From Gammaproteobacteria bacterium (GTDB lineage: Bacteria; Pseudomonadota; Gammaproteobacteria; Pseudomonadales; Porticoccaceae): a DNA stretch of 5,947 nucleotides. Location: positions 1 through 5,947 of the forward strand of contig SBGI01000281.1 in the NCBI GenBank assembly GCA_006227015.1, written 5' to 3'. Shown one piece after another: positions 1 to 5,887 of the stretch; position 1 is the first letter of the stretch; the number at the start of each line of letters is the position of its first letter. Below the pieces are notes generated by a model. That model was not told the origin of the DNA. It ran no database searches and saw only the letters and a program-made list of their open reading frames with translations. Both the position numbers and the translations under genes were made by a program.

Positions 1-15
1 CAACAGCGGTTATTT

Positions 16-1272
16 ATGCACCATATCAAGAAATCCGACAAATTGGACAACGTTTGCTACGACATTCGTGGGCCGGTACTGGATCATGCCAACCGACTCG
101 AAGAAGAGGGGCTGCGTATCCTCAAACTGAATATCGGCAACCCGGCACCATTTGGCCTGGAAGCGCCCGACGAGATTATTCACGACGTTATCCATAACCT
201 GGCAAAAGCTCAGGGTTACTGTCATGCCAAGGGTATCTACAGTGCGCGCAAGGCCGTGATGCAACGCTGCCAGCTGGTTGGCACCCCCAACGTCGAGATC
301 GACGATATTTTTCTGGGCAATGGCGTCAGTGAACTGATTGTGATGGCCATGCAGGCGCTGCTTAACAACGGTGATGAGATTCTGGTGCCTGCACCGGACT
401 ACCCCCTGTGGACTGCTGCCGTAACCCTGGCCGGCGGCAAGGCTGTACATTACCTCTGCGATGAGGAAAATGAATGGCAGCCGGATATTGACGATATAGC
501 CAGTAAAATCACCCCCAGAACCCGGGGTATTGTGGTGATCAATCCCAACAACCCGACGGGAGCTGTCTACGGCGAAAAGGTGCTCAGGGAAATCGTCGAG
601 CTGGCTCGCAAGCATGACCTGATTATCTATGCCGACGAAATCTATGACCGCATTCTTTACGATGGCGCCGTACACATTCCCATGGGCACGCTGGCCACGG
701 ATGTGCTTTGCATTACATTTAACGGCCTTTCAAAAACCTATCGTCTGGCAGGCTTCCGCTCCGGCTGGCTTGTGGTCAGCGGCGCCAAGCACCGCGCTCG
801 AAGTTATATACAGGGCATTGAAATGCTCGCCTCCATGCGCCTGTGCGCCAATGTACCTGCCATGTATGCCATTCAGACGGCTCTGGGAGGTTATCAGAGT
901 ATCGGAGACCTGGTGGCGCCGGGCGGGCGTTTGCACCAGCAGAGGGAAAAAGCCTGGACCCTGTTGAATGACATTCCCGGTGTCAGCTGCGTTAAACCCA
1001 AGGCCGCCATGTATCTTTTCCCCAGGCTCGACCCGGAAATCTATCCCATTGAGGATGACGAGCAGCTGGTGCTGGACCTGTTACTGGAGGAACGCATTCT
1101 GCTGGTACAGGGCACGGCCTTCAACTGGCCCAACCCGGATCACTTCCGTATCGTATTCCTGCCCAGAGAAGATGACCTGGAAGAGGCGATTGCCCGGCTG
1201 GCGCGTTTCCTGGAAAAATACCGCGAGAACAACCCGAAGCAAACTGCGAAGCTGGCTCAGGTAGCGCCCTAG
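16..1272 (+). CDS. alaA: Glutamate-pyruvate aminotransferase AlaA
   Basis: A class I/II PLP-dependent aminotransferase that makes L-alanine from pyruvate with glutamate as amino donor, in the cytoplasm. The protein has 418 residues against 405 in E. coli AlaA, and the two align almost without gaps up to a C-terminal tail about 13 residues longer here (around 403-418). Visible landmarks are the N-terminal NVCYDIRGPV segment (12-21), NIGNPAPFG (39-47), PAPDYPLW (125-132), NPNNPTG (176-182, Asn179), YADEIYD (205-211, Asp207 and Tyr210 contacting the PLP ring), NGLSKTYR with the Schiff-base Lys240, and HFRIV with the carboxylate-binding Arg378. These positions match E. coli numbering. The ATG at 16 gives the family N-terminus; upstream there is only a weak AGCGG as ribosome site. 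Any promoter lies outside the window. The gene ends face to face with the NAD kinase-like gene, sharing CTAG. Family assignment is very secure; substrate preference is by homology. Confidence 0.96.
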   Translation: MHHIKKSDKLDNVCYDIRGPVLDHANRLEEEGLRILKLNIGNPAPFGLEAPDEIIHDVIHNLAKAQGYCHAKGIYSARKAVMQRCQLVGTPNVEIDDIFLGNGVSELIVMAMQALLNNGDEILVPAPDYPLWTAAVTLAGGKAVHYLCDEENEWQPDIDDIASKITPRTRGIVVINPNNPTGAVYGEKVLREIVELARKHDLIIYADEIYDRILYDGAVHIPMGTLATDVLCITFNGLSKTYRLAGFRSGWLVVSGAKHRARSYIQGIEMLASMRLCANVPAMYAIQTALGGYQSIGDLVAPGGRLHQQREKAWTLLNDIPGVSCVKPKAAMYLFPRLDPEIYPIEDDEQLVLDLLLEERILLVQGTAFNWPNPDHFRIVFLPREDDLEEAIARLARFLEKYRENNPKQTAKLAQVAP

Positions 1273-1277
1273 CCAGT
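1251..1277. terminator. Hairpin straddling the shared stop codons of two convergent genes
   Basis: CTGGCT (1252-1257) pairs with AGCCAG (1271-1276). Inside, AGG (1259-1261) pairs with CCT (1268-1270), with C1258 bulged and a 6-base loop. G1251-T1277 can add a wobble pair. That makes about ten pairs, centred on the overlapping stops. Neither strand shows the run of T expected after an intrinsic terminator, so a role as a bidirectional terminator or 3'-end barrier is inferred from structure and position only. Confidence 0.4.
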
Positions 1278-2414
1278 CAACTCAGTGTCCAGGCCTACCG
1301 GATAAAGGATGCGATCCCGATAGCCGGTCAGCACTGGCAAGTAACCGGCCAGCGCCTCATCAAGCTGCGGGTCATTGCTGTCCACCAGCAATGGCCTGCC
1401 GCCCAAACCGGCAATCTTGGTTTTGGTTGCCACTACCAACAAATTATCCCGCCCCACCCGCTTGATAATGTCCGGAGTTAATTGCTGGTTGCCTCGCCCC
1501 AGTAAAATACCCTGACCGCCAATTGGAGTAATCACAATTTTGACCGGACCCTGATGCGCCTGCAGCGCCTGCGCTATATCACCTGCGCTCACATCGGCAG
1601 CGAACAGCTGACGATGAAGAATCAGGTCCACCCCCAGCAGGGTATTGGCAATGCCCATTTCCTCCATGAGGGCAGCCGTGGTGGAGCCGGGACCAATGAT
1701 ATACAGGCATTCATCGTCCATTTCCTCCTGCACAGTCTCGGCAATATCCCTCAACACCAGCTCTTCCACCTCGCGGCCACCTGATTTGACCTGTTGCATA
1801 AATTGGCCTGCTTCGGGAACCAGTAATTCCCCGTAATAGCGTGACTTCACACGACCTTCGCGCAGGGCCTGCTCATCGATATCCCTCACCTCCCGTGGGC
1901 GGATATCCACCAACTCGCCACGAATCAACAACCCCACCAGCTCACCGGCCGCTTCCGGAGTAATGGCATAAACACCGGACTGCATCTTCACCCCCGCGGG
2001 CACACCCAAAACGGGCTGCTGTGCGGGGACGGCATTACAGATATTGCGGGCTGTGCCATCTCCACCCACAAACAGCAGGAGATCTATACCCATCTCCACC
2101 ATGGCCGCCGCTGCCCGTTCGGTATCAAGGGGCGTGGTCTCTTCATCGTGCAACTCTGTAACCAGCTGTGGTGAAAAGCCACATTTTCTGGCAACCGTTT
2201 CACCCATTGACCCGGGGCTAGTGATCAGCACAATTTTCTCCATATCGAGCGTTTCCGCCATCACCTGCAGTGCCCGCATCGCTCTCTGTGGAGCCCGGGG
2301 CTCACTGCCACGGCGCTTCGCTTCCTGGGCGATATCCCGGCCGTCGCTGCCCTTCAATCCCGCAGGGCCACCCAACCCCGCCAGGGGGTTTACTATCAAA
2401 CCCAGTCTGAACAC
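1269..2414 (-). CDS. ATP-NAD kinase-like protein (COG3199 type)
   Basis: A 381-residue protein of the ATP-NAD kinase/AcoX-related group, which shares the NAD kinase/diacylglycerol kinase fold. Its physiological substrate in bacteria is not established. Numbered from the GTG at 2414, visible motifs are LGLIVNPLAGLGG near the N-terminus (4-16), the nucleotide-binding GGDGTARN (117-124) typical of NAD kinases, PAGVKMQSGVYA (139-150), IGPGSTT (240-246) and ITPIGGQGILLGRGNQQL (295-312). The start is a choice: the longest frame begins with GTG at 2426, but that codon has no ribosome site, whereas GTG at 2414 follows GGAG at a 6-base spacing and gives the natural N-terminus MFRLGLIVNP. No ATG is available in frame near the beginning. 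The gene stands alone, divergent from the small acidic gene and convergent with alaA. It could phosphorylate NAD(H) or a related nucleotide, but the main NadK would be a different, shorter protein. Confidence 0.85.
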   Translation of the reverse strand: MFRLGLIVNPLAGLGGPAGLKGSDGRDIAQEAKRRGSEPRAPQRAMRALQVMAETLDMEKIVLITSPGSMGETVARKCGFSPQLVTELHDEETTPLDTERAAAAMVEMGIDLLLFVGGDGTARNICNAVPAQQPVLGVPAGVKMQSGVYAITPEAAGELVGLLIRGELVDIRPREVRDIDEQALREGRVKSRYYGELLVPEAGQFMQQVKSGGREVEELVLRDIAETVQEEMDDECLYIIGPGSTTAALMEEMGIANTLLGVDLILHRQLFAADVSAGDIAQALQAHQGPVKIVITPIGGQGILLGRGNQQLTPDIIKRVGRDNLLVVATKTKIAGLGGRPLLVDSNDPQLDEALAGYLPVLTGYRDRILYPVGLDTELTG

Positions 2415-2441
2415 AAACCACTCCACATTTTTTGTAAAAAG

Positions 2442-2468
2442 ATTTTAACCTGAGGCTTGTCCCCACAA
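2442..2468 (-). promoter_or_regulatory. Possible sigma70 promoter for the NAD kinase-like gene
   Basis: Read on the minus strand, TTGTGG (2468-2463) and TAAAAT (2447-2442) lie 15 bases apart. The -10 box matches consensus at five of six positions; the spacer is short. Transcription would start near 2435, giving a leader of about 20 bases that contains the GGAG ribosome site used by the GTG at 2414. The fit between box, leader and start supports it; it rests on pattern only. Confidence 0.35.
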
Positions 2469-2484
2469 CTAAACATGGTATGTT
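2457..2484 (+). promoter_or_regulatory. Possible promoter and paired dyads upstream of the small acidic gene
   Basis: TTGTCC (2457-2462) and TATGTT (2479-2484), 16 bases apart, form a weak plus-strand sigma70-like promoter. Two small inverted repeats lie on the same bases: TTGT-CCCC-ACAA (2457-2468) and AACAT-GGT-ATGTT (2472-2484), three bases apart. They cover the -35 and -10 boxes and overlap the opposing minus-strand -35 box, so a repressor bound here could act in both directions. No regulator is encoded in the window; the operator role is inference. Confidence 0.3.
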
Positions 2485-2514
2485 CAGCAATCAGGATCAG
2501 TATTATTGACCATC

Positions 2515-2694
2515 ATGAGCCAGCAACCCAAAGACACATCTTCAGAAACCAACCAGCCCCCGGATTTTCACGGTGCCGCCGTCATTGATGAAGATGGCAA
2601 TGAAATTCCTATTACGGAAGACATGGTTCAGGAAGCCTTTGAAGAGTTGGAGGATGAGCAGTCGGAAACATCTTCTGACAAGCAACCGAAGTAG
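2515..2694 (+). CDS. Small acidic protein of unknown function
   Basis: I do not recognise a family. From the ATG at 2515 the protein has 59 residues. Seventeen are Asp or Glu against three Lys and no Arg, so it is strongly negative. The first 20 residues are polar and Ser/Gln/Pro-rich, residues 21-33 (AAVIDEDGNEIPI) look like a short beta hairpin, residues 34-48 could form one acidic helix, and the tail is polar. There is no signal peptide, membrane segment, cysteine or zinc motif. The start is uncertain: AGGA at 2493-2496 is 18 bases from this ATG but a good 9 bases from an in-frame TTG at 2506, which would add three residues. The gene has its own possible promoter and converges on pdxB with a 38-base gap. 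The clean stop and biased amino-acid composition argue for a real gene; a binding partner or DNA-mimic role would be speculation. Confidence 0.6.
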   Translation: MSQQPKDTSSETNQPPDFHGAAVIDEDGNEIPITEDMVQEAFEELEDEQSETSSDKQPK

Positions 2695-2697
2695 ACC

Positions 2698-2725
2698 GGG
2701 CAACCGCCCCACTGGCGACCCAGTG
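2698..2725. terminator. Tandem hairpins between two convergent genes
   Basis: GGGC-AACC-GCCC (2698-2709) is followed directly by CACTGG-CGAC-CCAGTG (2710-2725). They fill most of the 38-base gap between the stop of the small acidic gene and the stop of pdxB. Neither strand has a T-run afterwards, so this is not a classic intrinsic terminator. It could act as a bidirectional pause or protect the 3' ends. Confidence 0.35.
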
Positions 2726-2732
2726 CCGCCAA

Positions 2733-3824
2733 TCAAGTAGACCTGAAACCCATCGCCGCCAATTGCGCTGCCAACAGGTGATCGTGACACCCCCTGACAC
2801 GATAATGCTGGAACTCCAATCGCCGGGGATAGCTCTTGCGCAGCTGGTCAAAGGCCACTCCCACCTCTGTATCACCGTCCATCAATTCAGCACGCATCTG
2901 CCGGTCATCGTCGGCCACGTCGTAAACGGTCAACACCGCCTTAGGTAGGGTGGGCATCTGAATCAAATCAATGATCTCCGGCTTTTCTGTATCTTTTGCT
3001 GGCGCTTCCCCTAGCCAGTTACAAAGGGCATCTCGCACCATTCGCGAACCATTGACCTTGCCGTCCCAGCTGTAGCCTGCAATATGCGGCGTACCAATGT
3101 TGACCGCCTGCAACAGCGGCAGTGACACGGCCGGCTCGTCCTCCCACACATCCAGCACTACTTGCCAGGCATATTCCGGCATCAATTTCAGTAAGGCCGC
3201 ATTGTCCACCACCGCACCGCGCCCTGCATTCAACAGCAGTCCCCCGGCAGAAAAACGTCGCAGCACCTGTTCATCAAACAGGTGGTAGGTCGGGTGTGAA
3301 CCAGTGGTCGTCAGCGGTGTGTGCAAGCAAAGAATGCTGGCATCCAGCACCTCCTCAAATGAGCACTTGTCAGATATCTGGTCCAGGGTGAGAAAGGGGT
3401 CATAGCAGCGACAATCAACCCCGAGCGCTTTCAGAGTGCGATATAAGCGACCGCCTACATTGCCACAGCCGACAATCCCCACCGTTTGTCGCAACCAGTC
3501 AGGCCGCACCCGAAACAGGGCTGACAGCACATACTGAACTACGGCATTGGCATTGCAACCAGGAGCGTTGGCAAAAGCGATTTTGCGACTGTTCAGGTAA
3601 TGCAGGTCCACATGATCGACACCGATAGTAGCGGAACCGACAAACCGGACCCGACTGCCTTCGAGCAAGGCGGCATTGATCCGGGTAATAGAGCGAACCA
3701 GCAGGACATCGGCATCCCTGACTTGCTCACTATCCAGATCCCGTCCGGGACAGGTCGTTACCTCGCCGTAGGGCGAAAACAGTTCCCGCACCAGCGGCAT
3801 ATTTTCATCTGCAACTATCTTCAC
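2733..3824 (-). CDS. pdxB: Erythronate-4-phosphate dehydrogenase PdxB
   Basis: Oxidises 4-phospho-D-erythronate to 2-oxo-3-hydroxy-4-phosphobutanoate, the second step of DXP-dependent pyridoxal phosphate synthesis in gammaproteobacteria. The protein has 363 residues against 378 in E. coli. It opens with the family signature KIVADENMP (2-10), then GSATIGVDHVD (63-73) and APGCNANAVVQYV (87-99). The NAD-binding glycine motif is GCGNVG (119-124). The 2-hydroxyacid dehydrogenase catalytic set is present: Arg202 in GRGAVVDN, Glu230 in DVWEDEP, and His247 in GTPHIAGY, with spacing equal to E. coli Arg208/Glu237/His254 apart from one residue. Residues from about 285 form the PdxB-specific C-terminal dimerisation domain, with FDQLRKSYPRRLEF (325-338). 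The start codon is GTG and overlaps the stop of the nuclease gene as GTGA; GGAG lies 13 bases upstream, rather far, so translational coupling is likely. It is the last gene of a four-gene operon. Confidence 0.96.
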   Translation of the reverse strand: MKIVADENMPLVRELFSPYGEVTTCPGRDLDSEQVRDADVLLVRSITRINAALLEGSRVRFVGSATIGVDHVDLHYLNSRKIAFANAPGCNANAVVQYVLSALFRVRPDWLRQTVGIVGCGNVGGRLYRTLKALGVDCRCYDPFLTLDQISDKCSFEEVLDASILCLHTPLTTTGSHPTYHLFDEQVLRRFSAGGLLLNAGRGAVVDNAALLKLMPEYAWQVVLDVWEDEPAVSLPLLQAVNIGTPHIAGYSWDGKVNGSRMVRDALCNWLGEAPAKDTEKPEIIDLIQMPTLPKAVLTVYDVADDDRQMRAELMDGDTEVGVAFDQLRKSYPRRLEFQHYRVRGCHDHLLAAQLAAMGFRST

Positions 3825-4717
3825 TGGCTAATGGTGTCTCCTGTGAGCCGCTGTATCCGCTGGAACACGTTGTGACCAAACCCCATGCGCAGGCAAAAGT
3901 CAGAGAGCTCATTCAACTGCACAGCCCGACGCCGCACTGACGGCTCGCCGATGGGCGCATCTTCGGCAATGCCAGTAAGCTGCCTGATCATGGTCAGCTG
4001 CTCCCGGCAACCTGCAATTTTCATCGGCAGTTTGGATGCCCCGCGCACTGGCACTTCAGCAAGCGCATCACCGGCAACCAATATTGTATCCAGAGAGCCA
4101 AAGCGGTCCAGCATAGCCATTGCGGTCTTGGCTCCGATACCCGGCACACCGGGAATATGGTCAACCGGGTCTCCCACCAGCGCCAGATAATCCGCCAACT
4201 GTTCCGGCCATACTCCGAGTGTATCCATAACGCCCTGTCGATCTCTGGCTTCGCTGCGACCAAAATCCCAGATCAGATCTTCATCTTTCAACAGCTGGGC
4301 CAGGTCCTTATCTGCGCTGACCACGATGATCTGCTGCCTGTGCTGCTGCCCCCGCCTGGCAAGGGTTCCGATAATATCATCCGCTTCATGACTTTCACTG
4401 GCCAGCGGGGTAATGCCCATCAAGCCTGTCACTTCGGCACAGGCCTCCAGCTGAAACGCCAGCGCTTCGTCCGGCAGCACCCTGTTGGCTTTATAGGGAG
4501 GGTAGATCTGATTGCGAAAGCAGCTGCCGAGACTCTCATCAAATGCTGCGGCGATATACTCTGGTTGGCGCTGTTCCAGCAGGCTCAACAGAAAGCCCAG
4601 GTAACCATAGACAGCCTGTGTGGGAAAACCCTCTTCGCTTTGCCAGCGTTCCGGCAATACGAAGTAATGGCGAAAAATATAAATGGAGGCGTCAATCAGG
4701 TAGAGCGGCAACTTCAT
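3821..4717 (-). CDS. Stand-alone 5'-3' exonuclease / flap endonuclease domain protein
   Basis: A 298-residue protein equivalent to the N-terminal 5' nuclease domain of DNA polymerase I, without polymerase or 3'-5' exonuclease parts. Such enzymes remove RNA primers or 5' flaps using divalent metals. Counting from a GTG one codon upstream of the ATG, metal-ligand candidates are Asp10 (LIDAS), Asp61 (FDES), Glu112/Asp114/Asp115 (HEADD), Asp137/Asp139 (SADKD) and Asp184/Asp187 (GDPVD). The arch or clamp region has YKANR (76-80). The helix-3-turn-helix motif is IPGVPGIGAKTA (189-200). E. coli ExoIX (Xni) is also free-standing, but it is shorter (251 residues) and lacks several of these acids, so this protein looks more active than Xni. 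The usual GDxSDN is GDPVDH here. The ATG at 4717 shares one base with the epmC stop (TGATG); GTG at 4720 is the alternative. No Shine-Dalgarno sequence is evident, which suggests coupling. The gene overlaps pdxB by 4 bases. Confidence 0.9.
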   Translation of the reverse strand: MKLPLYLIDASIYIFRHYFVLPERWQSEEGFPTQAVYGYLGFLLSLLEQRQPEYIAAAFDESLGSCFRNQIYPPYKANRVLPDEALAFQLEACAEVTGLMGITPLASESHEADDIIGTLARRGQQHRQQIIVVSADKDLAQLLKDEDLIWDFGRSEARDRQGVMDTLGVWPEQLADYLALVGDPVDHIPGVPGIGAKTAMAMLDRFGSLDTILVAGDALAEVPVRGASKLPMKIAGCREQLTMIRQLTGIAEDAPIGEPSVRRRAVQLNELSDFCLRMGFGHNVFQRIQRLTGDTISQ

Positions 4718-5277
4718 CACAATCTGGCCGCAGTGTATTGGCCGGGCTGACTATAATCAGTGCCGCCAAAACTTTCCGCCAGCGCTTCGGCAAGCTGTGC
4801 CGCCCTGGACGGCATGGGACTGTCACACCAGTAACGCGCCTGTTCCACAATCGCTGCGACAAATGCGTCACTGGCGCCGACTTCCCCACTGAGGTTATCG
4901 GCACTGATACGAAAACGATGGCATGCCGCATTGGAAAGTATCCACTCCAGTGCCTGAGGCTTAACCTCAACCTGCTCAAAGGCCTGCTGCTGGATTTCTG
5001 TGCGGCCATCCGGCTGATACCAGTAACCGAAATCCACCTTTTTACGGCGCTCGGGCCCGGCGATACACCAGTGTGAAATTTCATGCAACGCGCTGGAAAA
5101 ATAATCGTGGCGGAAAATCAGTCGGTGAAAATCATACTCGTCATCCGCCGGGTAGTAGACCGGCTCATCGCCCATGGCGACGAGGCGTGTATTACAACTG
5201 TTCGCAAATAGCCGATCAAAAATATCGATTAACTGCCGGGTGCGAAGATCAACGTTTGCCGGGTTACCAGATAACAT
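4717..5277 (-). CDS. epmC: Elongation factor P hydroxylase EpmC (YfcM family)
   Basis: EpmC hydroxylates the modified lysine of elongation factor P after EpmB and EpmA have installed beta-lysine. EF-P relieves ribosome stalling at polyproline stretches. The 186-residue protein matches E. coli EpmC (182) along most of its length: FANSCNTRLVAMGDEPVYYPAD (24-45), the metal-binding HEISH (65-69) in ALHEISHWCIAG, VDFGYWYQPDGR (81-92), FEQVEVKPQALEW (100-112, Glu104 a possible further ligand) and ADNLSG (126-131). An in-frame ATG at 5364 would add 29 residues with no counterpart in E. coli, lying wholly inside the upstream gene. The ATG at 5277 gives the family length and has GAG 7 bases upstream, so I chose it. 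The gene overlaps the cyclotransferase gene by 14 bases and its TGA touches the nuclease ATG. EF-P, EpmA and EpmB are not in the window, so the pathway is inferred from family knowledge. Confidence 0.93.
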   Translation of the reverse strand: MLSGNPANVDLRTRQLIDIFDRLFANSCNTRLVAMGDEPVYYPADDEYDFHRLIFRHDYFSSALHEISHWCIAGPERRKKVDFGYWYQPDGRTEIQQQAFEQVEVKPQALEWILSNAACHRFRISADNLSGEVGASDAFVAAIVEQARYWCDSPMPSRAAQLAEALAESFGGTDYSQPGQYTAARL

Positions 5278-5731
5278 CCACTTTCTCACGACAGCGTGTG
5301 TTATCGATTCGTTGCAGGTATTCAGGGGTAAGAAATTCCCTGCCGGCGAGCAGATGTTCCACATACCAGCGCGCAGGGAGAATGGTATTGTCGATCACAG
5401 CAGGATTGGCGATGTAGGTCCAGGCCGGGATCACCCCCGCCTCAGTCTGCACCGGAAACATTTCCCGGCTGTACATGTAGGGCGTACCTTCAAAAGGGTC
5501 CAGCTTGGCAATCTCCAGATGATCCGCAAGGCGATATAAAACACCCTCCACCCGTTCACCCCTTGCATAGACAATATTGGCACAGGCCAGCAGAGCGTCG
5601 TGGCGCGAACGCTTGTTAAACCGCAACCCAAAACCGTCCAGCCAGCCAGGGCACAGATCCACGACCTGCAGTGCCCGTTTGGCCATACGTTCAGGATTCA
5701 TATTTGAGCCGTATGCAAAATAGTAGCTCAC
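5264..5731 (-). CDS. Gamma-glutamylcyclotransferase-like protein
   Basis: A 155-residue single-domain protein of the GGCT/AIG2-like cyclotransferase fold. Such enzymes release 5-oxoproline from gamma-glutamyl amines, dipeptides or glutathione-derived substrates; the actual substrate here cannot be read from sequence. The N-terminal loop YFAYGSNMNPERM (4-16) is the family's YGSN substrate-binding motif. LDPFEGTPYMYSRE (77-90) carries the expected catalytic Glu81 in the Glu-Gly pair, and GVLYRL (63-68) and AWTYIANP (103-110) are the typical core strands. No signal peptide is seen, so it should be cytoplasmic. The start is GTG at 5731, since an internal ATG would remove the YGSN loop; only a weak GGGTG sits upstream. 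It is the first gene of the minus-strand operon and its last 14 bases overlap epmC. Nothing in the operon (EF-P modification, nuclease, PdxB) names its substrate. Confidence 0.88.
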   Translation of the reverse strand: MSYYFAYGSNMNPERMAKRALQVVDLCPGWLDGFGLRFNKRSRHDALLACANIVYARGERVEGVLYRLADHLEIAKLDPFEGTPYMYSREMFPVQTEAGVIPAWTYIANPAVIDNTILPARWYVEHLLAGREFLTPEYLQRIDNTRCREKVDVIW

Positions 5732-5883
5732 AAAAGTACACCCAAGGTATTGTGCTAGAAGTTAATCAGTAGTACCTTATCTTGTGTGGGGCGCTGTTAT
5801 TTTGAGTCCCCTACAAGGTCCCGGCCCGACCAGGACGCAGTCCGTCAGGTCATGATCGAACTGCCATTTGAGGAGGCTGTATT
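5732..5883. promoter_or_regulatory. Divergent intergenic region with stem-loop
   Basis: These 152 bases must hold the promoter of the minus-strand operon and that of the gene starting at 5884, though I find no convincing -35/-10 pair for either. TTGTGC (5750-5755) and TACCTT (5773-5778), 17 bases apart, are a weak plus-strand candidate. An inverted repeat AAGGTA (5744-5749) / TACCTT (5773-5778) overlaps it. Downstream, CTTGT plus GGGG (5781-5791) pairs with CCCC plus ACAAG (5808-5817) around a 16-base loop. A further nested hairpin, GACC/GGAC with GTCC/GGTC (5828-5851), precedes the ribosome site. Confidence 0.4.
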
Positions 5884-5887
5884 ATGA
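5852..5887 (+). CDS. Possible 11-codon leader peptide overlapping the next start
   Basis: An ATG at 5852 opens a short frame, MIELPFEEAVL, whose TGA (5885-5887) overlaps the next gene's ATG as ATGA. The Shine-Dalgarno AGGAGG of the next gene lies inside this frame. The frame has no stop upstream until TAG at 5756, with a GTG at 5786, so a longer product of about 33 residues is also possible. It has no clear ribosome site of its own. It may be chance; the overlap geometry is the only reason to list it. Confidence 0.2.
   Translation: MIELPFEEAVL

Noticed and set aside
10..675. Open frame of 221 codons on the minus strand, antisense to alaA
   Set aside because: It lies wholly opposite a strongly supported alaA, resembles no family, and is what a codon-biased gene leaves on its other strand.
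2044..2448. Open frame of 134 codons on the plus strand opposite the NAD kinase-like gene
   Set aside because: Its translation is Ser/Pro/Arg-rich noise opposite the GGDGT-containing coding frame.
2726..2763. Short direct repeat CCGCCAAT at 2726-2733 and 2756-2763
   Set aside because: Eight bases, two copies, one of them inside pdxB coding sequence; too short to mean anything on its own.
4157..4750. Open frame of 197 codons on the plus strand, antisense to the flap nuclease gene
   Set aside because: The nuclease on the other strand has a full set of motifs. This frame has low-complexity, unrecognisable protein content and no ribosome site worth noting.
4543..5076. Open frame of 177 codons on the plus strand across the nuclease/epmC junction
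   Set aside because: Opposite two well-supported genes and without any domain signature; treated as a shadow.
5278..5364. N-terminal extension of epmC beginning at an ATG at 5364
   Set aside because: The extra 29 residues lie entirely inside the cyclotransferase gene and have no match in the EpmC family. The ATG at 5277 gives the family length and has a ribosome site.
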